From Sporosarcina sp. NCCP-2716 (lineage in GTDB: Bacteria > Bacillota > Bacilli > Bacillales_A > Planococcaceae), in assembly GCF_023707985.1 (NCBI RefSeq), contig NZ_BRCF01000007.1:62001-126000 (forward strand): 64,000 nt of DNA. The letters run 5' to 3'. The notes under the pieces are model-generated. The model saw only the letters and a list, made by a program, of their open reading frames with translations. It did no database searches and had not been told where the DNA came from. Shown piece by piece: positions 15,772 through 24,287 of this stretch (position 1 is the stretch's first letter; every line of letters starts with the position of its first letter). Both the position numbers and the translations under genes were made by a program.

Positions 15772-17724
15772 TCATGCTTCGATTTCGTCTTGGCGTGCCT
15801 TTGCCCAGTTGATCATGCCGCCTTCGAGCATTACGTCGATCTGGCGGCCTGACATGGAATGCTCCACATGGATCTCCCGATTGCTGCCTTTGATGCCGAT
15901 AGTGAACGGCTTGCCTGACTTGACTTTCGCACGCACGTCCGTCAGTTCGAGGATGTCCCCGTTCTCGAGCAGGTCATATTCCGACGGGTCACTGAAGGTG
16001 AGCGGCAGGATGCCGAAGTTCACGAGGTTCTGCCAGTGGATCCGTGCAAAGTCCTTTGCAAGCGCAACCCGCAGTCCGAGATATCGCGGAGCGAGCGCTG
16101 CGTGTTCACGGCTCGACCCCTGTCCATAGTTCGAGCCTGCGACGAGTGCATGGCCGCCTGGTGTCGCCTTCGCCCGTGAATAGTATGTGCGGTCCACATT
16201 TTCGAAAGCGAATTTGCTGATTTCCGGCAAGTTGCTCCGGAACGGCAGGACACGCGCCCCGCCGGCGAGGATTTCGTCCGTCGAGATGTTGTCGCCCATC
16301 TTCAGCAGGATCGGCAGTTCCATGGCATCGTGAAGCGGATCCATGTCTGGGATAAGAGCGATATTCGGCCCTTTGTAAAGTTCTACCTGCTGCGCTTCTT
16401 CGTATGGCAGCGGCTCTGTCAGCAGTTTCGTGTCGACTGTCGGTTCTTCAGGATCATGTACTTGCGGATACGGCATATCAAGCGTGCGCGGATCGGTGAT
16501 GACACCGGTCAGAACGGAAGCGGCAGCAGTTTCCGGGCTGCACAGGAACACACTGTCTTCGAGTGTGCCCGAGCGTCCCGGGAAGTTACGCGGTGTCGTC
16601 CTCAGACTGTTGCGGCCCGTCGCCGGAGCCTGCCCCATCCCGATGCAGCCGTTGCAGCCCGCCTGATGCAGCCGTGCATCGGCCTGCAGCAGTGATGCGA
16701 TATGACCTTCCTTCACGAGGTCTGTCAGCAGCTGGCGGGATGTCGGGTTGATGTCGAAGGAGACACCTTCCTTCGCCCGCTTGCCTTTGACAATTTCGGC
16801 GACGACCGCAAAGTCCCGGTATCCCGGGTTGGCGGAAGAACCGATGTAGGACTGGTAGATCGGGGTGCCGGCAACTTCCGAAACGGGCACGACATTGCCC
16901 GGACTGGATGGCTTGGCGATGAGCGGTTCGAGCGCGGAGAGGTCAATCTCCTCGTACAGGTCATACTCCGCCCCTTCGTCCGCCTGCAGTTCCACCCAGT
17001 CGGCTTCCCGTCCCTGTGTCGCGAGGAAGTGGCGGATCTCGCCGTCCGACGGGAAGACAGTCGTCGTCGCACCGAGTTCCGCCCCCATATTAGCGATGAC
17101 ATGGCGGTCCATCGCGCTCAAGTTCTCAAGGCCAGGCCCGTAATATTCGATAATCTTGCCGACTCCGCCTTTCACGCCATGACGGCGGAGCATTTCGAGG
17201 ATAACGTCTTTTGCGCTCACCCAGTCGGACAGTCGACCGGTCAGCTTGACGCCCCACACTTGCGGCATTTTGATGTAGACCGGGTTGCCTGCGATCGCAA
17301 GCGCCACGTCGAGGCCTCCTGCGCCCATGGCGAGCATTCCCATACAGCCGTTCGCACACGTATGGCTGTCCGAACCGAGCAGGGTCTTTCCGGGGATCGC
17401 GAGGCGCTGCATGTGCACCGGGTGGCTCACCCCATTGCCGGGACGGCTGTAATACAGGCCGAAACGCTGCGTTGCGCTCTGCAGGAACAGATGGTCATCC
17501 GCGTTCTTGTTATCGACCTGGATGACGTTATGGTCGACGTACTGTGCGGATGCTTCTGTCTGGGCACGCTTGACGCCCATCGCTTCAAGTTCCAGCATGA
17601 CCATCGTGCCAGTGGCATCCTGTGTCAATGTCTGGTCGATCTTCAGGCCGATTTCGCTTCCCGGTGTCATCTCACCGGACAGCAGATGGTCTTTGATCAG
17701 TTTTTGGGTAACGTTCAATGGCAT
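15772..17724 (-). CDS. Short-type aconitate hydratase
   Basis: The 650-residue protein holds the aconitase/isopropylmalate-isomerase domains in one chain: LLGSDSHTCANGCMGM near 117-130, GCNGCIGMGQAP near 355, and the swivel domain from about 475, with GDNISTDEILAGGARV and GSNYGQGSSREHAALAPRYLG. It is much shorter than the roughly 900-residue AcnA of Bacillus and resembles the Aq_1784-related aconitases. It should interconvert citrate and isocitrate or a related substrate. One oddity: where the family normally has IGSCTNS, with the first cluster-ligand cysteine, this protein reads IGSSANPG. ATG at 17724 follows AGGGAGGATATCC. The zinc-finger gene follows in the same operon. Confidence 0.85.
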   Translation of the reverse strand: MPLNVTQKLIKDHLLSGEMTPGSEIGLKIDQTLTQDATGTMVMLELEAMGVKRAQTEASAQYVDHNVIQVDNKNADDHLFLQSATQRFGLYYSRPGNGVSHPVHMQRLAIPGKTLLGSDSHTCANGCMGMLAMGAGGLDVALAIAGNPVYIKMPQVWGVKLTGRLSDWVSAKDVILEMLRRHGVKGGVGKIIEYYGPGLENLSAMDRHVIANMGAELGATTTVFPSDGEIRHFLATQGREADWVELQADEGAEYDLYEEIDLSALEPLIAKPSSPGNVVPVSEVAGTPIYQSYIGSSANPGYRDFAVVAEIVKGKRAKEGVSFDINPTSRQLLTDLVKEGHIASLLQADARLHQAGCNGCIGMGQAPATGRNSLRTTPRNFPGRSGTLEDSVFLCSPETAAASVLTGVITDPRTLDMPYPQVHDPEEPTVDTKLLTEPLPYEEAQQVELYKGPNIALIPDMDPLHDAMELPILLKMGDNISTDEILAGGARVLPFRSNLPEISKFAFENVDRTYYSRAKATPGGHALVAGSNYGQGSSREHAALAPRYLGLRVALAKDFARIHWQNLVNFGILPLTFSDPSEYDLLENGDILELTDVRAKVKSGKPFTIGIKGSNREIHVEHSMSGRQIDVMLEGGMINWAKARQDEIEA

Positions 17725-17762
17725 TTGGATATCCTCCCTGTCATGTAGTCACGTGGATGCGA

Positions 17763-17794
17763 AACAAGCAAATGCAGTTCTGCATTTGCCTGTT
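17763..17794 (-). terminator. Terminator after katE
   Basis: GCAAATGCAG / CTGCATTTGC stem (17768-17777 with 17780-17789), extended by AACA/TGTT, lies between katE and the aconitase operon. The following T tract is short. Confidence 0.6.
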
Positions 17795-17815
17795 CCTCTG
17801 GAGGCTGGTGAACAG

Positions 17816-19876
17816 TCACTTGCGGTCCCAGAAGCGCTGCTGCGCAATGGCACCGATAAATTGGCCGGTGAAGTCCTTGTTATCATCCGCGAAGATGACT
17901 CCGTCCATATTGTTCAATTCGCTCTTGATGATGTAATCGCCCGCGCCGGATGCGACACCGATCGGCTTCATGTGCGAGTAATGCATGCGGACGAAGTCGA
18001 ACAGGTGGGTGTCGAACTTCATCTGCATCGGTGATTTGCCGCCTACGACGTAGATAGCATCGTAGAGAGTCGGGTCGACCGCCAGGAAGGACTTGAGCAC
18101 TTCCAGCTCGGTACCGTCATTCCCTGTCAGCATGCCCTGTTTTTCAGATATTGTTTCAAACAGTACACCGTTTTCCGCAAATGCTTTGAGTGCTGCGTTC
18201 ACTTCTTTCCCGTCGAACCCGTCTCCGAGCAGGACGCCCACTTTCATCGTCATCGCAGAGTGCGGCGAGTTCAGCTGGCTCAGGGATGCATAGCTCGTGT
18301 CCACGTCGACGTGCTTCGTCTTTGGTGGTTCCACACCGATGTTCTCTGCAAGCATTGTGGCCATTTCGGTATCGACATTCCCCCAGAGTTCTACGTTCTT
18401 CTGGCGGATCGTCTTGTCCTTCACACTGCCGATATGGAAGCTGAACGATTCTACGAGGTCTTGTTTCTCCGGCGCCGACAGACTGTTCCAGAAGATCCGG
18501 GCCTGCGTGTAGTAATCTTCGAATGAATCACTCGGATGTTCCCGAGTGACATGCCCTTCGACTTTGCCCGGATAGTTTTCATATCCGCCTTGTTCCGGCG
18601 GAGTTTCGGCCGGTGTATTGTCCGCCAGGGAATTGTTATGGTAGTGGACTTCATCCGTCTCGATCGGGTATTTCCCGTAACTGTCGCGGTAGTTATTCTG
18701 TACATCGGCGATCGGCCGGTTGACAGGGAGTTCTTCGTAGTTGGCGGAGTTCTGACGGTAAAGCTCCGTATCCCGGTAGGCAAACGAGCGGCCCTGCAGG
18801 ACAGGGTCATTCGAGAATTCGATACCCGGCACCAAGTTGCTCGGATTGAACGCAGACTGCTCCTCTTCTGCAAAGAAGTTGTCCATGAGACGGTTCAAGG
18901 TCATTTTGCCGACGAATTTCGGAGGGACGACCTCTTCCGGCCATAATTTTGTATCATCGAGAATATCAAAGTCGAAGTTGAATTCATCCTTCTCCTCGAT
19001 CATCTGCACGCCGAGCTCATACTCCGGATACGCACCGTTTTCAATCGCCTCGACAATGTCCCGGCGATGGAAATCGGGATCGACCCCGCCGATGATATTC
19101 GCCTCGTCGAGCAGGAGGGAGTGGACACCGAGTTTCGGTTTCCAGACGAACCGGACGAACGTCGACTTCCCTTCCTTGTTCACGAAACGGAATGTATTGA
19201 CCGGATACCCTTCCATCATGCGCCAGCTTCTCGGGCGCCCGCGCATGGACATGAGCCACATGACCATATGGGCGGATTCCGGGTTGTTGACAACGTAGTC
19301 CCAGAAACTGTCGTGGGCAACAGTAGCCTGAGGCATATGGGTCTTCGGATTCGGTTTCGCGGCATGCGTCACGTCCATGAACTTCATGGCGTCCGCAAGC
19401 AGGAATACAGGGAATTGCAGGGCGAGCGAGTCGTAGTTGCCTTCTTCGGTATAGAACTTAACTGCGAAGCCCCGGATATCCACTGCTGTGTCTTTCGATC
19501 CCCGGTTCCCGACGAAGTTTGAAAAACGGACGAAAACAGGCGTTTTTTTCCCTTCTTCCTGGAGGAATTTCGCCATTGTGTACTCTTCCATCGACTCGTA
19601 CAGCTCAAAATCGCCATAGACGCCGAATCCGCGTGCATGGACGACTTTTTCAGGGATCCGTTCCCGGTTGAAATGGGATTGTTTCTTATAGAAATGGAAG
19701 TCCTGCATCAGGAGCGGTCCGCGCTTGCCGGCACGCAGTGTCTTTTGATCATTGGCGACTTTCATGCCGCTCTCTTCGGTCATCGGCTTGCCTTCACCCG
19801 TATTCTGGTGGCGGAATTGTCCGAGCTGCTCGTCCTTCGCGTCCATGTTCTGGTTGTTTTCATTGTCCTTCTTCAC
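17816..19876 (-). CDS. katE: Large-subunit (clade 2) catalase
   Basis: The 686-residue enzyme has the same length as Bacillus subtilis KatE. The distal heme residues are in PEKVVHARGFGVYGDFE and FVRFSNFVGNRGSKDTAVDIRGFAVKFY. The proximal heme tyrosine is in the RSFAYRDTELYRQN segment. The C-terminal 150 residues form the flavodoxin/PfpI-like domain (MKVGVLLGDGFDG, YDAIYVVGGKS) that marks clade 2. It converts hydrogen peroxide to water and oxygen in the cytoplasm. The start is GTG, preceded by AGGAGGATGATGATCG. A sigma-B type promoter lies about 115 bases upstream. It is monocistronic. Confidence 0.96.
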   Translation of the reverse strand: MKKDNENNQNMDAKDEQLGQFRHQNTGEGKPMTEESGMKVANDQKTLRAGKRGPLLMQDFHFYKKQSHFNRERIPEKVVHARGFGVYGDFELYESMEEYTMAKFLQEEGKKTPVFVRFSNFVGNRGSKDTAVDIRGFAVKFYTEEGNYDSLALQFPVFLLADAMKFMDVTHAAKPNPKTHMPQATVAHDSFWDYVVNNPESAHMVMWLMSMRGRPRSWRMMEGYPVNTFRFVNKEGKSTFVRFVWKPKLGVHSLLLDEANIIGGVDPDFHRRDIVEAIENGAYPEYELGVQMIEEKDEFNFDFDILDDTKLWPEEVVPPKFVGKMTLNRLMDNFFAEEEQSAFNPSNLVPGIEFSNDPVLQGRSFAYRDTELYRQNSANYEELPVNRPIADVQNNYRDSYGKYPIETDEVHYHNNSLADNTPAETPPEQGGYENYPGKVEGHVTREHPSDSFEDYYTQARIFWNSLSAPEKQDLVESFSFHIGSVKDKTIRQKNVELWGNVDTEMATMLAENIGVEPPKTKHVDVDTSYASLSQLNSPHSAMTMKVGVLLGDGFDGKEVNAALKAFAENGVLFETISEKQGMLTGNDGTELEVLKSFLAVDPTLYDAIYVVGGKSPMQMKFDTHLFDFVRMHYSHMKPIGVASGAGDYIIKSELNNMDGVIFADDNKDFTGQFIGAIAQQRFWDRK

Positions 19877-19990
19877 CGATCATCATCCTCCTGATTGTCG
19901 AGTTTTTGTGAGTGCCGGTCACTGCGATTCCCGATTGCATTCGCTACCGGGCTCTATGTACCTCCACCCATGCATCCTATCCTTCTCCCT

Positions 19991-20016
19991 GTTCCCTGAC
20001 AATCTAGTAAGTAAAC
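19991..20016 (-). promoter_or_regulatory. Sigma-B promoter of katE
   Basis: On the minus strand GTTTAC, 14 bases, GGGAAC. This is close to the general-stress consensus GTTTAA-N12-14-GGGTAT. katE is a sigma-B gene in Bacillus subtilis. Confidence 0.75.
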
Positions 20017-20144
20017 AAGGGAGACCCGGTAAGGCGTTATGAAAAAAACGCAGATTGCCTCTCCTTTTCCCGGAATGAATGCATAACAAAAAGGAGATCA
20101 TCGAATCACTTAAGTCGATTCGAAGATGTCCTCTTCATGGGATG

Positions 20145-20170
20145 GAAAAGGGCGGACTGGCCGCCCTTGT
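20145..20170 (-). terminator. Terminator of the KGG-repeat gene
   Basis: An 8-bp stem AAGGGCGG / CCGCCCTT (20148-20155 with 20161-20168) is followed on the minus strand by TTTT (CCGCCCTTTTCC). Confidence 0.75.
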
Positions 20171-20177
20171 CCACTAC

Positions 20178-20654
20178 TTATTTACGATCATTGTCTTTTT
20201 TCGTTTCTCTGGCACGGGCTTCTCCGCCTTTGCGGCCAGCTTCTTCACGGCTCATCTTGCCGTTATTGCTGTTTTCACGGTCACTGCTATTGCTGTTTTT
20301 GGAACGGGATTCCCCGCCTTTGCGGCCGGCTTCTTCAAGACTCATCTTGTCATCGTTCCCGCTGCTGTTGCGGCTCTGTTCCACGCGGGCTTCTCCGCCC
20401 TTTTGTCCGATTTCCTCGTAGAATTCCTTGCCATGTGTTTCAGCCGTTGCTTCTCCGCCTTTGCGACCGATTTCCTCGTAGAACTCAGGGCCATGGTTCT
20501 CAGCTGTGGCTTCGCCGCCTTTGCGTCCGATCTCTTCGTAGAATTCTCTGTCATGATTCTTTGCAGTCGCTTCTCCGCCTTTACGGCCAGCTTCTTCCAA
20601 TGTCATCTTGCCATCGTTTTCTCGATTGCGGTCATCGTCTTTACGGTTAGCCAT
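20178..20654 (-). CDS. gsiB: KGG-repeat general stress protein (GsiB-like)
   Basis: The 158-residue, very hydrophilic protein is built from repeats around the core GRKGGEA. At least six units can be counted, several with the linker EFYEEIGRKGGEATAENHG. These are KGG (stress-induced acidophilic) repeats, as in Bacillus subtilis GsiB, a hydrophilin-like protein made in large amounts under general stress. It is probably disordered and protective. AGGAGG precedes the ATG, and a sigma-B promoter lies about 60-80 bases upstream. It sits next to katE, also with a sigma-B promoter, and the two are transcribed separately. Confidence 0.9.
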   Translation of the reverse strand: MANRKDDDRNRENDGKMTLEEAGRKGGEATAKNHDREFYEEIGRKGGEATAENHGPEFYEEIGRKGGEATAETHGKEFYEEIGQKGGEARVEQSRNSSGNDDKMSLEEAGRKGGESRSKNSNSSDRENSNNGKMSREEAGRKGGEARARETKKDNDRK

Positions 20655-20711
20655 TCTGAAATTCCTCCTTAGTAATGTGGGATTCTGTCGTTCAGCGAGC
20701 TTAGTTGGTGT

Positions 20712-20736
20712 ATTCCCAGAATGCCATTCCGTAAAC
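20712..20736 (-). promoter_or_regulatory. Sigma-B promoter of the KGG-repeat gene
   Basis: On the minus strand GTTTAC, 13 bases, GGGAAT. It matches the sigma-B consensus in sequence and spacing, about 58 bases before the start codon. Confidence 0.8.
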
Positions 20737-20955
20737 CCACTATTCTGTCTATAACCAATCCAGCGAAAGGATGCTCTGTTTTAATATAATGAAAATGAGC
20801 CGCAGCGCATCGCTCGCGCTTGATTCTTCCGTTTCGGTGAGAAACGGAATGATAGCGCTTCTTCCCTGGAGCTCTTTCACCCTTATCCTCGGTGTGCTTT
20901 CCATTAAATCCAAATCAGCCTGCAGCTTTTAACGTGTAAGCCTGCAAATAAAAAG
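20737..20955. other. Intergenic region with a perfect hairpin
   Basis: No gene seen. It contains a 9-bp perfect stem TTCCGTTTC / GAAACGGAA (20827-20835 with 20841-20849, loop GGTGA) without a T tract, so it is not a clear terminator. Confidence 0.4.
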
Positions 20956-20985
20956 TTGATTCCAGCTGCTATTCCACAGTACAAT
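20956..20985 (+). promoter_or_regulatory. Candidate sigma-A promoter
   Basis: TTGATT, 18 bases, TACAAT. It stands about 50 bases ahead of a small open frame and the CD3324-like gene. Confidence 0.45.
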
Positions 20986-21035
20986 GGAGGTCTACTACTC
21001 ATAGGCTGCTTTTTAGCCTAAGGAGGTGCATATCG

Positions 21036-21140
21036 TTGGAGAATCCGTTGCGATTGTCTGATACCGCTCCCACTCATGCAAAGCCTGAAGTCAGAAAGGC
21101 GATACTTTGCATGGGGCTGACCAATTTACTTCATCGCTAG
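21036..21140 (+). CDS. Putative 34-residue small protein
   Basis: TTG start at 21036 with an ideal TAAGGAGGTGCATATCG in front. The 34-codon frame ends in TAG and reads as a soluble basic peptide (MENPLRLSDTAPTHAKPEVR at its start) with one Cys. It lies downstream of a plausible promoter. A small hairpin, TAGGCT/AGCCTA, stands right before its ribosome binding site. It could be a leader peptide for the following CD3324-like gene or a free small protein. No family recognised. The ribosome binding site is the main support. Confidence 0.4.
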   Translation: MENPLRLSDTAPTHAKPEVRKAILCMGLTNLLHR

Positions 21141-21203
21141 GTTTCTACTCTGAACGAATGGCTTTGCTCCCTTATTCCATTACAAAATAAGGAGCGGTCA
21201 CCT

Positions 21204-21470
21204 ATGAATTATGTCAATGCAAAACAGATCTTACCTGATGAACTGCTGGCAGAAATTCAGCAATATATTCACGGTGAGACTCTCTATATTCCGAAGCGTA
21301 ATAAGGAACGCCTGAAATGGGGGACGGCTACCGGCAGCAGGCACTCTTTGGATGAACGCAACGAGCAGATCCGCAGCCGCTTTTTTGACGGAGCTGCTAT
21401 CGGGGAGCTGGCCACTGCCTATTGCCTGTCATCAGAAACCATTAAAAAGATCGTCTACATTCGTAAGTAG
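21204..21470 (+). CDS. CD3324 family protein (small helix-turn-helix regulator)
   Basis: This is an 88-residue protein with the family pattern MNYVNAKQILPDELLAEIQQY at the N-terminus, then GETLYIPKRN, a basic RLKWGTATGSRHSLDERN loop, and a C-terminal helix-turn-helix (IGELATAYCLSSETIKKIVY). These small proteins of clostridia and bacilli are thought to be DNA-binding. The target is unknown. AAGGAGCGGTCACCT precedes the ATG. It is preceded by the putative 34-codon frame and ended by a strong terminator. Confidence 0.82.
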   Translation: MNYVNAKQILPDELLAEIQQYIHGETLYIPKRNKERLKWGTATGSRHSLDERNEQIRSRFFDGAAIGELATAYCLSSETIKKIVYIRK

Positions 21471-21477
21471 ATATCCA

Positions 21478-21522
21478 ACCCCTTATCCAGCTGTTCAACA
21501 AAAGCTGGATAAGGGTTTTTGT
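21478..21522 (+). terminator. Terminator after the CD3324-like gene
   Basis: A 13-bp perfect stem CCCTTATCCAGCT / AGCTGGATAAGGG (21480-21492 with 21503-21515) is followed by five T. Confidence 0.92.
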
Positions 21523-21613
21523 GCTGAAAACTTTTCCGACCTATTCTTTCCCTAGTCTGTCCGGCGGGATTCTTGTACACTTGCAGAAGAAACGAACAGG
21601 AGGCGCAAATCCC

Positions 21614-22264
21614 ATGACGGAGAACTTCATCAGAAACGAACACTACAACTACATCAGCAAACAAGCCGCCCTCATGCGTCAGAGTACACAACAGCATCTG
21701 ACCCCGGCCGTGAGAGAGTCGCTTCTGGCGCTTTGTGCGGAACGCATCATGACCTGCATCCCCCGACTGTCAGAGGAGCAGAAACAACTGCTGGATTTCA
21801 GTTCGCTGAGGACGAATGATCAATACGACCAGGCATTGTCCCGGTTAGACTCCTGCCGGCTGTCTTTTCCGGAAGTAACGGAACCGCAGCTGAAGAAGCT
21901 CTTCCCGAAACGGAAAAAGCTGAAGCTGCCTGCCTTGGCTAATTCGGATTTGGAGCGTACGACATACCTCAGCTGGGTGGACAGCCGATCCAACCGGATG
22001 TATTTGCTGTATGTATGGGACGGAAGGATGGAAGGGATTGAATGTACATTCTCCCCGAACTTCATCCAAAACACCTGCTCCATATGCCATCATCAGGAAC
22101 AGGTCACGATGTTTTCTACTGTAACGAAAGAAAGGAAGGCGAACAATCCTGATTACTACAGGGCGATCGGCAATCTCATCTGCACGGACAGCGCCGTATG
22201 CAACCGCAACATCACCGACACCGAGCCCTTGGATCGTCTGTTCAAAGACGCCCTGACGAAATAA
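21614..22264 (+). CDS. FusB/FusC-like EF-G-binding protein
   Basis: ATG at 21614 follows ACAGGAGGCGCAAAT, so the upstream part of the open frame is discarded. The 216-residue protein has an N-terminal helical bundle and a C-terminal domain with a four-cysteine zinc finger (CSICHHQEQV, later CTDSAVCNRN). It also has the WVDSRSNRMYLLYVWDGRMEGIE segment of the FBP_C fold. This is the FusB family, which binds elongation factor G and frees ribosomes stalled by fusidic acid. Chromosomal members in Bacillales are often of unknown importance. The first palindromic-repeat base directly follows its TAA stop. Confidence 0.82.
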   Translation: MTENFIRNEHYNYISKQAALMRQSTQQHLTPAVRESLLALCAERIMTCIPRLSEEQKQLLDFSSLRTNDQYDQALSRLDSCRLSFPEVTEPQLKKLFPKRKKLKLPALANSDLERTTYLSWVDSRSNRMYLLYVWDGRMEGIECTFSPNFIQNTCSICHHQEQVTMFSTVTKERKANNPDYYRAIGNLICTDSAVCNRNITDTEPLDRLFKDALTK

Positions 22265-22333
22265 GGTGCCTGTGCACTACACAATTCAGACACGATTCAG
22301 AATCGTTCCGAATTTGTGTGACACACAGGCACC
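22265..22333 (+). repeat. 69-bp palindromic element, copy 2
   Basis: The left end is GGTGCCTGTGCACTACACAA and the right end is TTGTGTGACACACAGGCACC. It abuts the FusB-like stop codon. An extra CAGGCACC end copy lies at 22341-22348. Confidence 0.9.
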
Positions 22334-22352
22334 AAATTTACAGGCACCAAAT

Positions 22353-24287
22353 TCAAACTTTCTTCAGCATGCGCAGGCCGTTGAGTATGACTGCGAGTGT
22401 GCTGCCTTCGTGGATGATGACTGCGCCCGTCATGTTCATGTTGCCGGTGATGTTGGCGATGACGAGGAACAGGACGACGGCGAGCGCGACGACGATGTTC
22501 TGGACGACGAGGCGGCGCAGTTTCTTCGCGACTTGCAAGGTATAGGAAAACTTCGTCAGGTCGTTTTTCATGAGCACGGCATCTGCCACGTCGATAGCGA
22601 TGTCCGTCCCCTCTCCCATCGCGATGCCAACATCAGCAGCGACGAGGGCCGGCGCATCATTTACGCCGTCACCGACCATCGCAGTGACTGGATAGGTTTT
22701 CTTCAACTCATTAATAATACTAGCTTTTTCATCGGGCATAACGTTTCCGCGCACTTCGTCAATACCTAGATTCCGACCGATCGCTTCGCCAGTCCGCTTG
22801 GCATCCCCTGTGATCATCATCGTATGGATGCCCTGGTCTTTCAAGTAGCGGATCGCTTCGAGCGATGTTTCTTTCGGTACATCCTGGATGGCGAGCAGAG
22901 CGAGCACCCGGTCGTCTGTCCCGAAGTACACGACCGTTTTCCCTTCTTCCTCATAACGGATTGTCTGCTGCTGAATAGAGTCGGAAATCGTTACATACGA
23001 AGTCGGTTTCCCGATTTTATAGACCGCACCGTCCGACTCAGCAAGCAGGCCGACGCCGATAACGTTCTCCACTTCCAAGTCAAGCGGCTTCACGTCCTCA
23101 TAACGGATCAGAATTGCTTGCGCCAGCGGATGATTGGACTTGCTTTCCATGGAGACAATTAAGCGGATGAACGCTTCCTGTTCCGCGACAGGAACCTCAT
23201 CGGCGAAAAACGTATCGGTGACGACCGGTTTCCCCGTCGTCAGCGTACCCGTCTTGTCGAAGGCGACCGCTTTCAGATCGGCCAGGTTCGACAGGTACGA
23301 ACCGCCTTTGAACAGCACGCCGCGCTTCGCCAGGTTGCTGATCGACGAAAGGGTTGCCGGTATATCAGTTGCAGCGAGCGCACACGGCGAAGTCGCGATC
23401 AGGAACACCATCGTCCGGTAGAGGCTGCCGTATGCACCCCATTGCAGTACGTAGTAGCCGAGCAGGAAGAACAGCGGTGTCAGTAGCAGGACCACTTTCA
23501 CATAGACAGGTTCAAGACGTTTGATGAACGCCGCAGTGCGCGACACATTGTTTTGCGTCTGACTCACGAGCTGGATGATCTTCGAGATCACCGTGTCGGC
23601 GCTGTCTTTCGTCACTTCCATCGTCATCGTGCCGACGCCGTTGATCGTGCTGCCGAACAGCTCGTCGCCTTCACGTTTTTCGATCGGCATACTCTCCCCT
23701 GTGATGGACGACTGGTCGACGGATGAAGTGCCCGACAGGACAACACCGTCTGTCGGAATCTGATCCCCGTTCAAGATGGACAGCCGGTCGCCGATCCGGA
23801 GCTCTGACACTTCCACCGTTTCGACCTCCCCGTCCGATTTGATCCGGCGGGCGGTGGTCGGATTCAGCTTCAGCAGGCTCGTAATCTCTTTGTTACTTTT
23901 CTTTTCCGCGTATTCCTCGAGGAAATGTGCCCCCGCGAAGATGAGGATCAGAAGGGCGGATTCCCGGTATTCTCCGATGACGACCGCGCCGATCGCTGCA
24001 AGCGTCATCAGTATATGGACGTTCGGTGTGAACTTCCGCTTGGCCCGCGTCTGCTGGTACGTATCGGAAAACCCTTCGATGATTATATGGTAGCCGGAAA
24101 GGACAAGGGTCAGGATGAACAGCACAGCACTCCAGAGGTCGGAAGAGACGAAGAGCGCTGCCAGGAATGCGGCCAGTCCGGCAAAGTAGAGAACGGCAGC
24201 CTTATTTCCGCCGTGGGCATGGTCATGATCGTGGTCATGATTATGGCTGCAAGAAGACGCTCGATGATTCAACGAGTGTTCACTCAT
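22353..24287 (-). CDS. Heavy-metal-exporting P-type ATPase (Zn/Cd/Co type)
   Basis: The 644-residue P1B-ATPase has a His-rich N-terminus (CSHNHDHDHDHAHGG) instead of a CxxC metal-binding domain. The actuator motif is SSITGESMPIEK, the membrane metal site ATSPCALAAT, the phosphorylation site FDKTGTLTTG, the HP motif SNHPLA, and the nucleotide motif GDGVNDAPAL. It pumps divalent metal ions, most likely zinc, cadmium or cobalt, out of the cell. Its start overlaps the end of the ArsR-type regulator gene by 8 bp, so it is the second gene of a metal-induced operon. ZosA-like zinc traffic is another possibility. Confidence 0.92.
   Translation of the reverse strand: MSEHSLNHRASSCSHNHDHDHDHAHGGNKAAVLYFAGLAAFLAALFVSSDLWSAVLFILTLVLSGYHIIIEGFSDTYQQTRAKRKFTPNVHILMTLAAIGAVVIGEYRESALLILIFAGAHFLEEYAEKKSNKEITSLLKLNPTTARRIKSDGEVETVEVSELRIGDRLSILNGDQIPTDGVVLSGTSSVDQSSITGESMPIEKREGDELFGSTINGVGTMTMEVTKDSADTVISKIIQLVSQTQNNVSRTAAFIKRLEPVYVKVVLLLTPLFFLLGYYVLQWGAYGSLYRTMVFLIATSPCALAATDIPATLSSISNLAKRGVLFKGGSYLSNLADLKAVAFDKTGTLTTGKPVVTDTFFADEVPVAEQEAFIRLIVSMESKSNHPLAQAILIRYEDVKPLDLEVENVIGVGLLAESDGAVYKIGKPTSYVTISDSIQQQTIRYEEEGKTVVYFGTDDRVLALLAIQDVPKETSLEAIRYLKDQGIHTMMITGDAKRTGEAIGRNLGIDEVRGNVMPDEKASIINELKKTYPVTAMVGDGVNDAPALVAADVGIAMGEGTDIAIDVADAVLMKNDLTKFSYTLQVAKKLRRLVVQNIVVALAVVLFLVIANITGNMNMTGAVIIHEGSTLAVILNGLRMLKKV

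Noticed and set aside
16702..17748. 348-codon + strand frame inside the aconitase gene
   Set aside because: Shadow of a well-supported gene. No ribosome binding site and no recognisable domain.
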